This document shows, in pieces, positions 24,976-33,893 of a DNA stretch of 56,747 nucleotides; the stretch's first letter is position 1; each line of letters begins with the position of its first letter. A program made the translations under genes and the position numbers. This DNA comes from Halorubrum sp. (GTDB lineage: Archaea > Halobacteriota > Halobacteria > Halobacteriales > Haloferacaceae), in NCBI GenBank assembly GCA_003554605.1, contig PWGU01000216.1:1-56747 (forward strand), given 5' to 3'. The notes beneath the pieces were generated by a model. That model worked only from the letters and a program-made list of their open reading frames with translations. It ran no database searches and was not told where the DNA came from.

Positions 24976-25644
24976 TCAGGGACCCTCCCGGGAGAGCCCA
25001 ACGCGTCCATCCGTCACGGCGAGGCCGAATCCGGACTCGCGGAGCCACGCGGCCGCCGCGCCCTCCCCGTGAAGCAACACCTCCGTGAGGTCCGCCGGTT
25101 CGTCGACGTCGCTCGCGAGCCGATAGGAATCGATCTCCCGGACATCCGCGCCGATCTCCGCCGCGATCCGTCGGTGATCCCGGACGGACGCCCCGTGATA
25201 GTCGACCCGAAACGCGGGGTCCCGGACCACGAGCGCGTTCGTTCCACCGCCACGCCCGGGGGCGATGATCACGTCGCCGTCGGCGGCGAGGAGCCGTTCG
25301 ATCGACGCCGACGTCGCGATCGCGAGGTCGGCCATGACGACCGCGGTCGGCTCCTCGGGGGTCGGTCGGCGCTCCGCCAGTTGGGCGTTGACCGCCGCCG
25401 AGAGTTCCCGATCGTCGTCGACGACGGACGGGGCTGGGATGCCTGCACGCTCCGCCATCGCGTCGACGTCGAGTTCCGCTGCCGAGGCGGTCGTCAGGAG
25501 GACGGGGTCGCCACCGGCGGCCCGCACGGCCGCAAGCACGTCGGCGCACATCGCCCGCGCGAACGCGACCCGCTCCGCCCCGTCGAGCACGCCAGAGAGT
25601 CGTGACTTCGGGCGGTCGGGTGAAAACGGGACGAGAACCTCCAT
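24976..25644 (-). CDS. cofC: 2-phospho-L-lactate guanylyltransferase
   Basis: A 222-residue nucleotidyltransferase of F420 biosynthesis that activates 2-phospholactate (or a related acid). The N-terminus MEVLVPFSPDRPKSRLSGVL has the KSRL motif. Later blocks are AVVMADLAIATSASIERLL, DVIIAPGRGGGTNALVV and FRVDYHGASVRDH, all typical of CofC. It lies between cofG and cetZ on the same strand, only 13 bases after the cetZ start-distal end is reached, so it may be read from a cetZ transcript. Confidence 0.92.
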   Translation of the reverse strand: MEVLVPFSPDRPKSRLSGVLDGAERVAFARAMCADVLAAVRAAGGDPVLLTTASAAELDVDAMAERAGIPAPSVVDDDRELSAAVNAQLAERRPTPEEPTAVVMADLAIATSASIERLLAADGDVIIAPGRGGGTNALVVRDPAFRVDYHGASVRDHRRIAAEIGADVREIDSYRLASDVDEPADLTEVLLHGEGAAAAWLRESGFGLAVTDGRVGLSREGP

Positions 25645-25657
25645 CGGAGGGGCCTAT

Positions 25658-26836
25658 TTAAAAGAGCGATTCGAGTTCGTCCTCGCCGTCGTTGACGAGG
25701 CTGTCGAGGTTCTCCTCGCTCTCCTCGCGGATCTCCGCGAGGTTGTCCTGTGCCTCGATGGCGACCTGCTGGAGCTCCTTGATCCGGGGGACGTTCGTCA
25801 CGCCCGCAAGGAGAATGACCGTCGCGACGAACCCAGCGCCGCGGTACGGGTAGTCGCCGCCGCGGACCTCCATCGAGCCGGTCTGCTCTTCGAGCCACTT
25901 GCGGCCGCGCTCGATGCCCTTTCTGTTTAAGTACTCTGGCGGCCCCGCGAGCACGAGCAGCGCGCGCTCGGCACCCTCGATCTCACACGGGAGCGTGAGC
26001 CGGCCGAGCGCCGCCTTCCGGACGAGGCTCGTGATCCGGTTCGTCGTGTGTGCACTGTCGAGTTCGTCGTTGCCGTCGTCGTTGCGGAGCCGCGAGAGCA
26101 GCCCGCCCGAGCTTCGCTCTTCGACCTCCTCCTCGGCGTAGCCGACCGTGGAGACGCCGCCGCCCGCGAGCGTGTTGATGATCTCCGAGGAGTCGACGAC
26201 GCTCTCTGCGACCTCCTGGCCCTGTTTGATCTCGCCGGCCCCGAAGAGGATCCCGAACCGTCGAACGATCTCCTCGTTGATCTGCTCGTAGCCGCCCTGG
26301 ACGGACTCGCCGGTCTTTCGCCACGCGTCGTTGTCGAAGACCATCAGGTTGTCCACCTCGCGGACGAACGTCTGGAACGACCGCGCGGCGTTGAGCGTGT
26401 AGATCCCGCCCTCGTCGCTGCCGGGGAGAATCCCTAGTCCGTAAACCGGCTCCGTGTAGATCCGTTTGAGGTGTTTCGCGAGCACCGGTGCGCCGCCGGA
26501 GCCCGTTCCACCGCCGAGCCCGGCGACGACGAGGAACGCGTCGACCTCGTGCACCGGAATGGAGTCGATCGCTCCCTGCACCTCGTCCATGTCCTCCTCG
26601 GCGATCTCCGCGCCGAGTTCGTTGTCAGCGCCGACGCCGTGTCCCTTCACGCGCGACTGCCCGATGAGCACGCGCTGGTCCTCGGGGATGTGTTTGAGCC
26701 CCATGAGGTCGGCTTTCGCCGTGTTGACCGCCGCCGCCGCCCGCACGATCTCGGAGCCCGTCCGCTTGTCGTACTCCAAGAACTTGTCGACGACTTTCCC
26801 ACCCGCCTGTCCGAATCCGATCATTGCCAGTTTCAT
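25658..26836 (-). CDS. cetZ: CetZ tubulin-like cell-shape GTPase
   Basis: A 392-residue member of the archaeal CetZ family (FtsZ/tubulin superfamily), which controls cell shape and motility in haloarchaea. N-terminal MKLAMIGFGQAGGKVVDKFL and the tubulin signature GLGGGTGSGGAP (GGGTGSG at 108-114) define the GTP site; NTAKADL and the T7-like loop region are present. CetZ proteins differ from FtsZ by the FGQAGGK start. The C-terminus is acidic. A T-rich element lies upstream near 26857-26866. Subgroup (CetZ1 against others) cannot be settled by eye, although the sequence is CetZ1-like. Confidence 0.93.
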   Translation of the reverse strand: MKLAMIGFGQAGGKVVDKFLEYDKRTGSEIVRAAAAVNTAKADLMGLKHIPEDQRVLIGQSRVKGHGVGADNELGAEIAEEDMDEVQGAIDSIPVHEVDAFLVVAGLGGGTGSGGAPVLAKHLKRIYTEPVYGLGILPGSDEGGIYTLNAARSFQTFVREVDNLMVFDNDAWRKTGESVQGGYEQINEEIVRRFGILFGAGEIKQGQEVAESVVDSSEIINTLAGGGVSTVGYAEEEVEERSSGGLLSRLRNDDGNDELDSAHTTNRITSLVRKAALGRLTLPCEIEGAERALLVLAGPPEYLNRKGIERGRKWLEEQTGSMEVRGGDYPYRGAGFVATVILLAGVTNVPRIKELQQVAIEAQDNLAEIREESEENLDSLVNDGEDELESLF

Positions 26837-26955
26837 CGTGTACCCCGCTTACCGTTGGAAAAAACACAACGCCAACTGGAATATAAGCGTTCTGATGCCG
26901 TTACCAGCTTTGAGATCCACACACACGGGGATATCCGCCCGACCCCGTCGCCTGC

Positions 26956-26987
26956 GGGCGATTTCGCCCGTGCCACACTTCGTGTGA
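26956..26987. other. two small hairpins in the cetZ upstream region
   Basis: Between cetZ and the next gene (26837-27035) two short inverted repeats occur: CGGGCGATTTCGCCCG at 26956-26971 and CACACTTCGTGTG at 26975-26987. They could end transcription of the upstream gene (27036-27935, same strand) or act as regulatory sites for cetZ. No reading frame or other feature is visible in this gap apart from the cetZ promoter. Confidence 0.4.
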
Positions 26988-27035
26988 ATTCGTTGTCAAT
27001 ATCCGCGATCGACGGCGACATGGCGCGATGGTGAC

Positions 27036-27935
27036 TCATTCGACCCCCAGGTAGCCCGCGAGTGTGGTCATCTCCGCCTCGTCGACCCCGAACGACCCGA
27101 CGTCGTTCTCGGCGGCCGTGTTGTCGAAGCTGAGCGAGCGGTACTGGTCCGGCCCCATCGGGAAGCCGGGAACGGCTCCGAGGACGGTGAGGCCGACCTT
27201 CGCGAGCGGCATCGGGAGCGGGACGATGGAGATCCCCTTCTTTTCGGCCTCGTACACGAGGTCCGTTACCTCGCGGAGCGTCAGGACTTCCGGCCCGCCA
27301 ACCTCGTAGGTCTCCCCGACGTGGTCGTCCGTCTCGACTGCCGCGACGAGCATCGGCACGAGGTCCTCGACGTGGATCGGCTGAAACCGAGTCCGGTTGC
27401 CGCCGCCCGGAAGGGGATACATCGGCACGACGGGCGCGAACATCTTTTTTAACCGCTTGGTGAAGCCGACGAACTCCCCGCCGTCGCCGAAGACGACGGA
27501 GGGACGGAAGATCGTCCAGTCGAGGTCGCTCCCGCGAACGACCTCCTCGGCCTGCCCCTTCGAGCGGATGTATGCGGTGTCGCCGTTCGGGTCGGCCCCG
27601 AGCGCGCTCATCTGGATGAATCGGCTCGCGCCGCCCGCTTCCGCCGCGCGGACGAGGTTCTCGGTCCCACCACGGTGGACGCGGTCGTGCATCTCGTTGC
27701 CGCCCTTCGGTTCGAAAAGCGGCGAGAGCGCGACGAGGTTCACCACGACATCGTGTCCCCCGACGGCCGGTTCGATCGAGTCATAGGCCGTGACGTCGCC
27801 GGTCGCGGATTCGACGCCCTCGGGCACGTCGGCCGGCGAGCGCGACAGGGCGGTCACCTCGTGACCCCCGTCGGCGAGCGCCCGACAGAGGTAGGATCCG
27901 ATGAATCCGCCGCCGCCGGCAACTAGCACTTTCAT
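27036..27935 (-). CDS. NAD(P)-binding atypical SDR protein (NmrA / complex I NDUFA9-like)
   Basis: A 299-residue Rossmann-fold protein. The nucleotide motif is AGGGGFIGSYLCRALA (from residue 6). NLVALSPLFEPKGG, the active-site-like region FIQMSALGAD and YIRSKGQAEEVVR follow, then FRPSVVFGDGGEFV. This pattern matches the atypical SDR subgroup that includes NDUFA9-like proteins, often annotated as complex I NDUFA9 subunit family in haloarchaea. The start MKVLVAG at 27935 matches the canonical first strand; the upstream extension is discarded. Its substrate is unknown. Confidence 0.85.
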   Translation of the reverse strand: MKVLVAGGGGFIGSYLCRALADGGHEVTALSRSPADVPEGVESATGDVTAYDSIEPAVGGHDVVVNLVALSPLFEPKGGNEMHDRVHRGGTENLVRAAEAGGASRFIQMSALGADPNGDTAYIRSKGQAEEVVRGSDLDWTIFRPSVVFGDGGEFVGFTKRLKKMFAPVVPMYPLPGGGNRTRFQPIHVEDLVPMLVAAVETDDHVGETYEVGGPEVLTLREVTDLVYEAEKKGISIVPLPMPLAKVGLTVLGAVPGFPMGPDQYRSLSFDNTAAENDVGSFGVDEAEMTTLAGYLGVE

Positions 27936-28054
27936 ACGGCACAACATGCGAGGATGAACCGTAAACCTACCGTGGCCGTCAGACGCAGGGCTGACGATGG
28001 GGATGGTGCGATGGCGATACGGGGGCTCCCCTCCCGTGAGCCGATCCACCCCGA

Positions 28055-28062
28055 TTTATAAA
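28055..28062 (+). promoter_or_regulatory. TATA box of tmk
   Basis: TTTATAAA is centred about 25-26 bases upstream of the ATG at 28084, consistent with leaderless transcription of the thymidylate kinase gene. Confidence 0.7.
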
Positions 28063-28083
28063 CGCCGCCCCCCGAGCGCGACT

Positions 28084-28680
28084 ATGCTGGTCACGCTGGA
28101 GGGGCTCGACGGCAGCGGCAAGACGACCGTCTGGGAGGCGCTTCGTGACGCCTACCCGGACGCGACGTTCACCCGGGAGCCGACGAGCAGTTGGTACGGC
28201 GACGCCGTCTATCGATCCATCGAGGACGACGACGCCGATCCACTCGCGGAGCTGTTTTTATACACCGCCGATCACGCCGACCACCTTGCACGGACGATCC
28301 GGCCGGCGCTCGCCGACGGCGACCTCGTCGTCTCCGACCGCTACTCCGACTCCCGATTCGCGTATCAGGCGGCGACGCTGGCGCGAAGTGACATCGAAAT
28401 CCGCCGTCCGCTTGAGTATATACGGGGGATCCACGGGGCGTTCTCCCGCCCACCCGATGTTACCCTTTATCTCGACCTCGACCCACGAACCGCGGCGGAG
28501 CGCTCCGGGCGCACGAATAAGTTCGAACAGGACGGCTATCTCGCCGCGGTCGCCGAGAACTACGAGCGGCTGATCGCCGCCGAACCCGAACGGTTCATCA
28601 GGATCGACGCCACCCGCTCGCCAGAGGAGGTCCTCGATCACGTCGAGTCCGTGATGGAGCGGGTGCTCGCCGAGGGTTGA
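28084..28680 (+). CDS. tmk: thymidylate kinase
   Basis: A 198-residue dTMP kinase, which makes dTDP for DNA synthesis. The P-loop is [16 protein letters not shown] (motif GLDGSGKT, residues 7-14). [15 protein letters not shown] is the substrate-binding block; [17 protein letters not shown] is the DRY motif. The LID region after the [15 protein letters not shown] segment is short. The strong TATA element fixes the ATG at 28084; the frame open upstream is not used. The length is normal for the family. Confidence 0.93.
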   Translation: MLVTLEGLDGSGKTTVWEALRDAYPDATFTREPTSSWYGDAVYRSIEDDDADPLAELFLYTADHADHLARTIRPALADGDLVVSDRYSDSRFAYQAATLARSDIEIRRPLEYIRGIHGAFSRPPDVTLYLDLDPRTAAERSGRTNKFEQDGYLAAVAENYERLIAAEPERFIRIDATRSPEEVLDHVESVMERVLAEG

Positions 28681-28705
28681 GCCCTCGATGCAATTTATAT
28701 ACTCC

Positions 28706-29029
28706 TCACGTCGTGTCGGGTAACTCGTACTCCTCCGGTGGGGGCATGTAGAGGTAGTCGATCGTCGCCCCGAGCACGACCGGCAAGAAGACGAGCACGG
28801 CGATCACGACCGACGGGCTCCCGAGATCGACGCCGGTCCCGACGCCCAACACGCCGGTGAACACGAGTGTCGAGGCGAGCAGCGCGATCGGCGGGAGGAT
28901 CGCGGTGTAGACGATCCACCCCCACGTCGTCTTCAGCCGAAGCCGGAAAAATCGCGTCATGACGCCGGCGGCAAGGGTATGTGCGGCGATCAACGCGAGC
29001 AGCGAGACGAACCCGAAGACCGAGAGCAT
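28706..29029 (-). CDS. small integral membrane protein (107 aa)
   Basis: A 107-residue hydrophobic protein with three to four helices (about 3-22, 37-60 and 72-95). A basic segment RFFRLRLKTTWGW lies between the first two, and a polar C-terminus ends PPPEEYELPDTT. No enzyme motif. It resembles small conserved haloarchaeal membrane proteins without assigned role. It is convergent with tmk (25 bases apart). Confidence 0.65.
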   Translation of the reverse strand: MLSVFGFVSLLALIAAHTLAAGVMTRFFRLRLKTTWGWIVYTAILPPIALLASTLVFTGVLGVGTGVDLGSPSVVIAVLVFLPVVLGATIDYLYMPPPEEYELPDTT

Positions 29030-29083
29030 ACCGGACCTACGCGCCCCCCGCTTTTCCGCCTATCGGAGCGCGCGGCGGACGCC

Positions 29084-29584
29084 TCACGGCCCGGCGCTTC
29101 CCTGCCGTCGTGCGGCCGAGAGAAGTTCCGAGACCGGCTTGACGTACTCATAGCCCGGGATCACGCCCTGCACGTAGGTTCCCTCGACGAAGTTGATGAG
29201 CGCGCCCGCGTCGTCGACGCCGCGACGTTCGTTGATGTCCGTGAACGAGAATGCCACCGTGATGTCCTCGCCCGCGCGTTCTACGTCGGGGTCGAACTCG
29301 TGCTCCTTGCGGGTGACCGCCCCGACGTCGACGACACGCAACTCGAACGTCTCGTACCAGCCCTCCTCGACGACGTCCGCGACGTCGTCGTCGGCCGTCG
29401 CCGACAGGGTGGGAACCGTGACGGTCACGTCGAATCGGATCCGACCGTCCTCGGCGTCAGCCACGTCGACGACGCCGTCGAAGGGGGTCGTGATCGACTC
29501 CCACCGCGAATCGGCTACCTGTTCGAAGGAGTCGTGATCCGCGAACGCGCGGCGAACGCGACCCGGTGGTGTCTCGGAGTTCAT
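29084..29584 (-). CDS. conserved haloarchaeal protein, DUF5813-like
   Basis: A 166-residue soluble acidic protein starting MNSETPPGRVRRAFADHDSF, with a beta-rich middle (IRFDVTVTVPTLSATADDDV) and an end with GALINFVEGTYVQGVIPGYE. I recognise it as a conserved haloarchaeal family (assignment to DUF5813 recalled, not verified). The ATG at 29584 is supported by a TATA-like CTTTTGTA near 29606-29614; sequence upstream in the frame is Ser/Arg-rich noise. The function is unknown. Confidence 0.7.
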   Translation of the reverse strand: MNSETPPGRVRRAFADHDSFEQVADSRWESITTPFDGVVDVADAEDGRIRFDVTVTVPTLSATADDDVADVVEEGWYETFELRVVDVGAVTRKEHEFDPDVERAGEDITVAFSFTDINERRGVDDAGALINFVEGTYVQGVIPGYEYVKPVSELLSAARRQGSAGP

Positions 29585-29729
29585 GTACAATGGAAGGGGC
29601 CGATCGCTACAAAAGCGCGTTGTGTCCGGCGTCGATCCCGTCTCGAACGGAGCGCCCGGCCCTGTCCGCGATAGTGGCACGGTCGACCGGTACTGATGCG
29701 GCTTTACGGCTTGACCGAAAAAAGCGGAC

Positions 29730-31028
29730 ATGGCCGACCGATTCCGATCCACGGCGGCGCTCATCGACGCGCTCGCGGACGCCTCCTTCGATCGCCCGCC
29801 GGCGCTCGTCAGCAACGCACACATCACCGGCCTCGACGTCGCCCGGGCGCTCGCCGCCCACGACGTCCCCGTCATCGCCCTCGATCGCGCCGGCGGCCCG
29901 CCCGCGACCGACGACGATGGCGTCGAAACCGTCCCACACGATGGGCTTGCCCCGCCCTCGGAGGTGATCGACTTCGCCGGTGCCGTGACCTACCCGCTCG
30001 ACGACCTCGATGGCTTCCGGGCGGACGTGGAGGCGATCGTCGAGGCCGCCGGCACCGAGGCGGTCGCGTTCGGCTGTATGGACGAGTGGGCGCTCGCGTA
30101 CGCCGAGGCGCAACCCGACGGCGTCCGCGTCCCCTTCTCGGGGATCGACGTCGTCGACGACGTGTTGAACAAATCGAAACTCTACGCGACCTGTGAGGAA
30201 CTCGGCGTCCCCTACCCCGAGACCTACCGGCTCGGGGACGGCCCGGACGCGGATGCGACACCCGGGGAGGCGGCCGAGGCGCTCGGCTTCCCGCTCGTCG
30301 TCAAGCCGGCGCTGAAACGCGAGTTCGAGGAGGTCTTCGGCACGAACGTGATCGAGGTCGACGATCACGAGTCGTTCACCTCGGTCCTCGCGGAGGCGCG
30401 GGCCGCCGACGTCGAGGTGATGGCACAAAAGCGGGTCGACGTCGCCACCGGCGAGGACCGCTCGCTGGCCTCGTACGTGCCCCCCTCGGGCGTCGAGGAC
30501 GCGCTCGCCGTCGTCGGCAACGCCGCGGTCCGGTTCCCCCGACAGTTCGGCACCTCCTGTCTGGTCGAGACCGTCGACGCGCCCGAGATCGAGGCACGCG
30601 CGCTCGGCGTCATCGAGGACGCCGGCTATCACGGGATCAGCGAGGCGGAGTTCGTCTACGACGCCGACCGCGAGGAGTACCTGCTGCTCGACGTCAACAC
30701 CCGTCCGTGGAAGTGGATCTCGATGCCCGTCGCCGCCGGGGCGAACCTGCCGATGGCGGCGTACGCCGCCGTCACCGACGCCGAGTACGAATCCGACGGG
30801 ATCGAACCGACCCGCTGGGTCTACCTCCGGGACTACCTCACGCTGCTTGCGACCGACGACGCGTTTTGGGACGTCCTCGACGGCGACGACTGGCGGCGGC
30901 TCGTCTCCGGCGCGTTCGAGACCGAGGGCTCGCTGACGACGGGCGTCTACCGACCCTCCGATCCGGGCCCCGCCGAGAAGTTGTTGCGGACGGCGTTTCT
31001 CGACCGGGAGTACTACTGCTCCTGTTGA
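29730..31028 (+). CDS. ATP-grasp carboxylate-amine ligase-like protein
   Basis: A 432-residue ATP-grasp enzyme. A pre-ATP-grasp domain (residues 20-125: ALVSNAHITGLDVARALAAH, then GCMDEWALAYAEA) is followed by the ATP-grasp fold: NKSKLYATCEELGVPYPETY, FPLVVKPALKREFEEVFGTN and metal-binding EYLLLDVNTRPWKW. This layout is that of D-aspartate ligase-like or other carboxylate-amine ligases that form an amide from a carboxylate and an amine using ATP. The C-terminus ends in CSC. An amidohydrolase follows 105 bases downstream on the same strand. Substrates are unknown. Confidence 0.85.
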   Translation: MADRFRSTAALIDALADASFDRPPALVSNAHITGLDVARALAAHDVPVIALDRAGGPPATDDDGVETVPHDGLAPPSEVIDFAGAVTYPLDDLDGFRADVEAIVEAAGTEAVAFGCMDEWALAYAEAQPDGVRVPFSGIDVVDDVLNKSKLYATCEELGVPYPETYRLGDGPDADATPGEAAEALGFPLVVKPALKREFEEVFGTNVIEVDDHESFTSVLAEARAADVEVMAQKRVDVATGEDRSLASYVPPSGVEDALAVVGNAAVRFPRQFGTSCLVETVDAPEIEARALGVIEDAGYHGISEAEFVYDADREEYLLLDVNTRPWKWISMPVAAGANLPMAAYAAVTDAEYESDGIEPTRWVYLRDYLTLLATDDAFWDVLDGDDWRRLVSGAFETEGSLTTGVYRPSDPGPAEKLLRTAFLDREYYCSC

Positions 31029-31133
31029 GGCGTGCGGATCGCCCCGCAGGATTCGTTGCCGCCGTGCCCGGCGCACACCACCGACGAACCGGCAACCGAT
31101 CCACCCGGCCCGAACGGTTTCCCCTAAGCGCCC

Positions 31134-32336
31134 ATGAGTACGACCATGTACGCCATCACTAACGGCCTCGTCCACACCGCCACCGAGCGCGGAACCGTCG
31201 AGGGACACGTCCTGATCGATGACGGCGAGATCGTCGCCGTCGGCGACGTCGATATCCCCACAGAGGCGACCGAGATCGACGTCGACGGCGACCACGTCAC
31301 GCCGGGGCTCATCGACGCCCACAGCCACGCCGGCATCTCGGAGTGGGGCGAACCGGAGGACCGCGACTACAACGAGGGGACCGACTCGGTCACGCCACAC
31401 GTCAACGCGCTCGACGGCTTTCATCCCCGCGACGAGGAGTTGAAACACGCCTTCCAGAACGGGGTAACTTCGGTGTCCGCACGGATGGGCTCAGGCAACG
31501 TCATCGGCGGGATCATCTGTTCGATGAAGACCTACGGGCTGACCGCCGACGGGATGTTGATCCGCGAGGACGGGATGAAAGCCGCGATGGGCGAGAACCC
31601 GAAACGGTTCCACGGCGAGGAACAGGGCCGCCAGCCGAGCACTCGCCCCGGCGTCGCCGCCACGCTCCGGGAGGCGTTCATGGCCGCCGAGGACTACGTC
31701 GACCGCCGCGAACACGCCCGAAACGCGGGCGAACCGTTCGAGCGCGACCTCGGGATGGAGAACCTCTCCCGGGTCCTCACCGAGGGCTTCCCGCTTCGGG
31801 TGCACGCCCATCGCGCCGACGACATCATGACGGTCTTCCGGATCGCCGAGGAGTTCGGGATCGAGGACCTCTCGATCGAACACGCGACCGAGGGGCATCT
31901 GATCGCCGAGGAGTTCGCGAAACGGGACGTGCCCGCGGTCGTCGGTCCCTCGCTCTACTCGGGCGCGAAATACGAACTCCGCAACATCACCTTCGAGACG
32001 CCGGCGATCCTCCACGAGGCCGGCGTGGAGGTCGCGATCCAGACGGACGCACCGGTCGTCCCGCAACACCACCTCGACGTCTGTGTCGGGCTCGCCGTCC
32101 GGGAGGGGTTCCCCGCGGACGACGCGCTCGCGGCGGTCACCCGCGTTCCGGCGGAGGTCCTCGGGATCGACGACCGCGTCGGTACGCTGGAGCCCGGAAC
32201 GGACGCGGACCTCGCGGTCTGGGACGGCGTGTTCTACGAGAACGGCACGCGGACACGACACGTCTTCGTCGACGGCGAACATGTCTTCGACCGCGAGCGC
32301 GACGCCGTCGATCCGCGCGAGGAGTACGCCTGGTAG
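31134..32336 (+). CDS. amidohydrolase family protein (imidazolonepropionase-like)
   Basis: A 400-residue metal-dependent hydrolase. The first metal motif is the HxH of GLIDAHSHAGIS. The barrel continues with RVHAHRADDI, EHATEGH and the catalytic aspartate in VAIQTDAPVVPQHH. The C-terminal composite domain ends with the family's LGIDDRVGTLEPGTDADLAVWDG. The start at 31134 (MSTTMYAI) is the longest; MYAITNGLVH at 31146 is equally reasonable. It probably hydrolyses a cyclic amide or similar substrate; its pairing with the ATP-grasp gene suggests a shared pathway (inference). Confidence 0.88.
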   Translation: MSTTMYAITNGLVHTATERGTVEGHVLIDDGEIVAVGDVDIPTEATEIDVDGDHVTPGLIDAHSHAGISEWGEPEDRDYNEGTDSVTPHVNALDGFHPRDEELKHAFQNGVTSVSARMGSGNVIGGIICSMKTYGLTADGMLIREDGMKAAMGENPKRFHGEEQGRQPSTRPGVAATLREAFMAAEDYVDRREHARNAGEPFERDLGMENLSRVLTEGFPLRVHAHRADDIMTVFRIAEEFGIEDLSIEHATEGHLIAEEFAKRDVPAVVGPSLYSGAKYELRNITFETPAILHEAGVEVAIQTDAPVVPQHHLDVCVGLAVREGFPADDALAAVTRVPAEVLGIDDRVGTLEPGTDADLAVWDGVFYENGTRTRHVFVDGEHVFDRERDAVDPREEYAW

Positions 32337-32367
32337 CCGGGAATCGGTTCGCGGGAAGATCGCGGAA

Positions 32368-32904
32368 TCAGTAGGCGTCGCCCGCGATATAGCCCGCTCC
32401 GTCGACACCGTCCACGTCGCCGGCGGCCTCCTCTGAAACCCGCTCCGCGAGCCCGACCAGAACGAACCATCCGAGCAGCCGCTCGGCCCGCTCAAGCCAG
32501 CTCGTCTCCCAGTCGGGGTCGCGTGCACGGTCGTGTCGGGGAACCCGATCGCGGGTGGCGGCGAGCACGTCCGTAGCTGTCACCGGGTCTTCAGCGGCCG
32601 CCTCCTCGATCAGCGTGAGCGCCTCCGGGGCGAACAGCACGCGCTCGCGGATCCCGTCTCGGACCTGCTCGGGCGTGAGGTCCGCGTCCGTACGTTTGAA
32701 CCCCCGTGGGGTTGATTCGACGAGCCCGAGCGCGTCGAGAAACGCCAGCCAGTCGTTCGCGGCCTGTCGGGTTTCGAGGTCCGTCCGGTCACACAGGCGC
32801 GCACAACAGTCGTCGGTCCGTCCGGGGACGAGGGGGACGGCGTCGCGGTACGGCGTGATCCCGGCGAGTTCCGCCGGCGGCTCCGGCACCGGTTTCAGCC
32901 GCAT
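32368..32904 (-). CDS. conserved haloarchaeal protein coupled to mch
   Basis: A 178-residue acidic, largely helical protein beginning MRLKPVPEPPAELAGITPYR. A CCARLCDRTD segment carries three cysteines. NDWLAFLDALGLVESTPRGF looks like a winged-helix recognition region, and a Trp-rich DWETSWLERAERLLGWFVLVGL helix is near the end. Its ATG shares a base with the TGA of mch (TGATG), so translation is coupled. No named domain. A role in C1 or H4MPT-type metabolism, or in regulating it, is inferred from coupling only. Confidence 0.75.
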   Translation of the reverse strand: MRLKPVPEPPAELAGITPYRDAVPLVPGRTDDCCARLCDRTDLETRQAANDWLAFLDALGLVESTPRGFKRTDADLTPEQVRDGIRERVLFAPEALTLIEEAAAEDPVTATDVLAATRDRVPRHDRARDPDWETSWLERAERLLGWFVLVGLAERVSEEAAGDVDGVDGAGYIAGDAY

Positions 32905-33842
32905 CAGCGATAGCCGAACGACTCCGCGAGCAGCCCCTCGTCAGTCTCACCGACCGTGTAGACGGGGCCGTCGACGACGTCGACGGTCACTTTGGCGGGC
33001 GCGAAGACGGTCTCGGGGATCGAATAGAAGTCCCAGTCGGCCGCCTCGAACACCTCAACGAAGGGCGTCCCGTAGTCGTCACGCACTGTCGAGACGAGTC
33101 CCTCGAACCGGTCGTCGTCGCGGGCGACCTGCAGGTGGACTTCCCCGCCGTAGGCCAACGCGTCGTTCGTGCGGCCCATCGCGAGGTCCTCGTCGTATGT
33201 CACGGGGGCGATGGGGGCCCGCCCGGAGGCATGGAGGACGTCGGTGGGCTCATAGCCGATCTCCAGCAGGCGGAAAACCGCTAACTCGGCGGCGCGGGCA
33301 GCGGTCGCGACCGAACCCGCCATCGAGCCGGTCGCATACGTCGGAAGGAAGACGCCGCTCGGTTCGACCTCCGAAAGCTCCGCGACGTGCTCGGCGACCG
33401 TCACGTCCGGCAGCGCCGTGGACTCGACGGTCAGGGTGGCGAACTCCGAGGAGTCGTAGTAGCCGACCCGCTCGAACTCCGTCTCGCGGCCGACGAGCGC
33501 GCGGGCCGGCCCCGAACCGAGCCCCTCGAACCCGTTCTCGAACGCCAGCTCCCAGCCGGCCTTCTGTGAACACAACAGTGCGACCGCCGGGTGGTCCGTC
33601 GAGAGTTCGACGTAGCTACGTGGCGCGCCCGCGACCTCACCCATGGATGTACGGACGTTCGCGAGCCCCGCGGTCTGGATCTCCGCGAGTAACAGTCCGG
33701 CCTCGACGCCGCCGCCGGCCTCGACGCCGAAGTCGACGACCGTCGCGCCGTTGTCGAGTTCGTAGCCGACGACGTTCAGCTCGCCCGCGAAATCGAGCGC
33801 CTCGTCGACGAGTTCGATCGCGGTCCGATTGATGCTCTGCAT
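32904..33842 (-). CDS. mch: methenyltetrahydromethanopterin cyclohydrolase
   Basis: A 312-residue enzyme that interconverts methenyl- and formyl-tetrahydromethanopterin (or a related pterin). Family blocks are MQSINRTAIELVDEALD, VGYELDNGATVVDFGVEAGG, ELAFENGFEGLGSGPARAL and LHASGRAPIAPVTYDEDLAM. Haloarchaea are not methanogens; here it would serve C1-carrier chemistry. A CTTAGG element near 33867-33873 fits a leaderless start. It is followed by the coupled 178-residue gene. Confidence 0.94.
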   Translation of the reverse strand: MQSINRTAIELVDEALDFAGELNVVGYELDNGATVVDFGVEAGGGVEAGLLLAEIQTAGLANVRTSMGEVAGAPRSYVELSTDHPAVALLCSQKAGWELAFENGFEGLGSGPARALVGRETEFERVGYYDSSEFATLTVESTALPDVTVAEHVAELSEVEPSGVFLPTYATGSMAGSVATAARAAELAVFRLLEIGYEPTDVLHASGRAPIAPVTYDEDLAMGRTNDALAYGGEVHLQVARDDDRFEGLVSTVRDDYGTPFVEVFEAADWDFYSIPETVFAPAKVTVDVVDGPVYTVGETDEGLLAESFGYR

Positions 33843-33893
33843 ACGGCCCCCTTCGCCCCCCTCACCTAAGGGGTTTGTCGGTTGGCGATCGGC

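Noticed and set aside
23675-25549. A 624-residue fusion protein including cofG
   Set aside because: The first 225 codons are antisense-like Arg/Gly-rich shadow of cofC, and a TATA box fixes the real start at 24874.
29607-31448. 613-codon open frame on the minus strand
   Set aside because: Antisense to the ATP-grasp and amidohydrolase genes; composition is Arg/Val/Asp shadow and no domain is visible.
31343-32374. 343-codon open frame overlapping the amidohydrolase in another frame
   Set aside because: Arg/Gly-rich shadow of the +1 frame of a gene with clear catalytic motifs.
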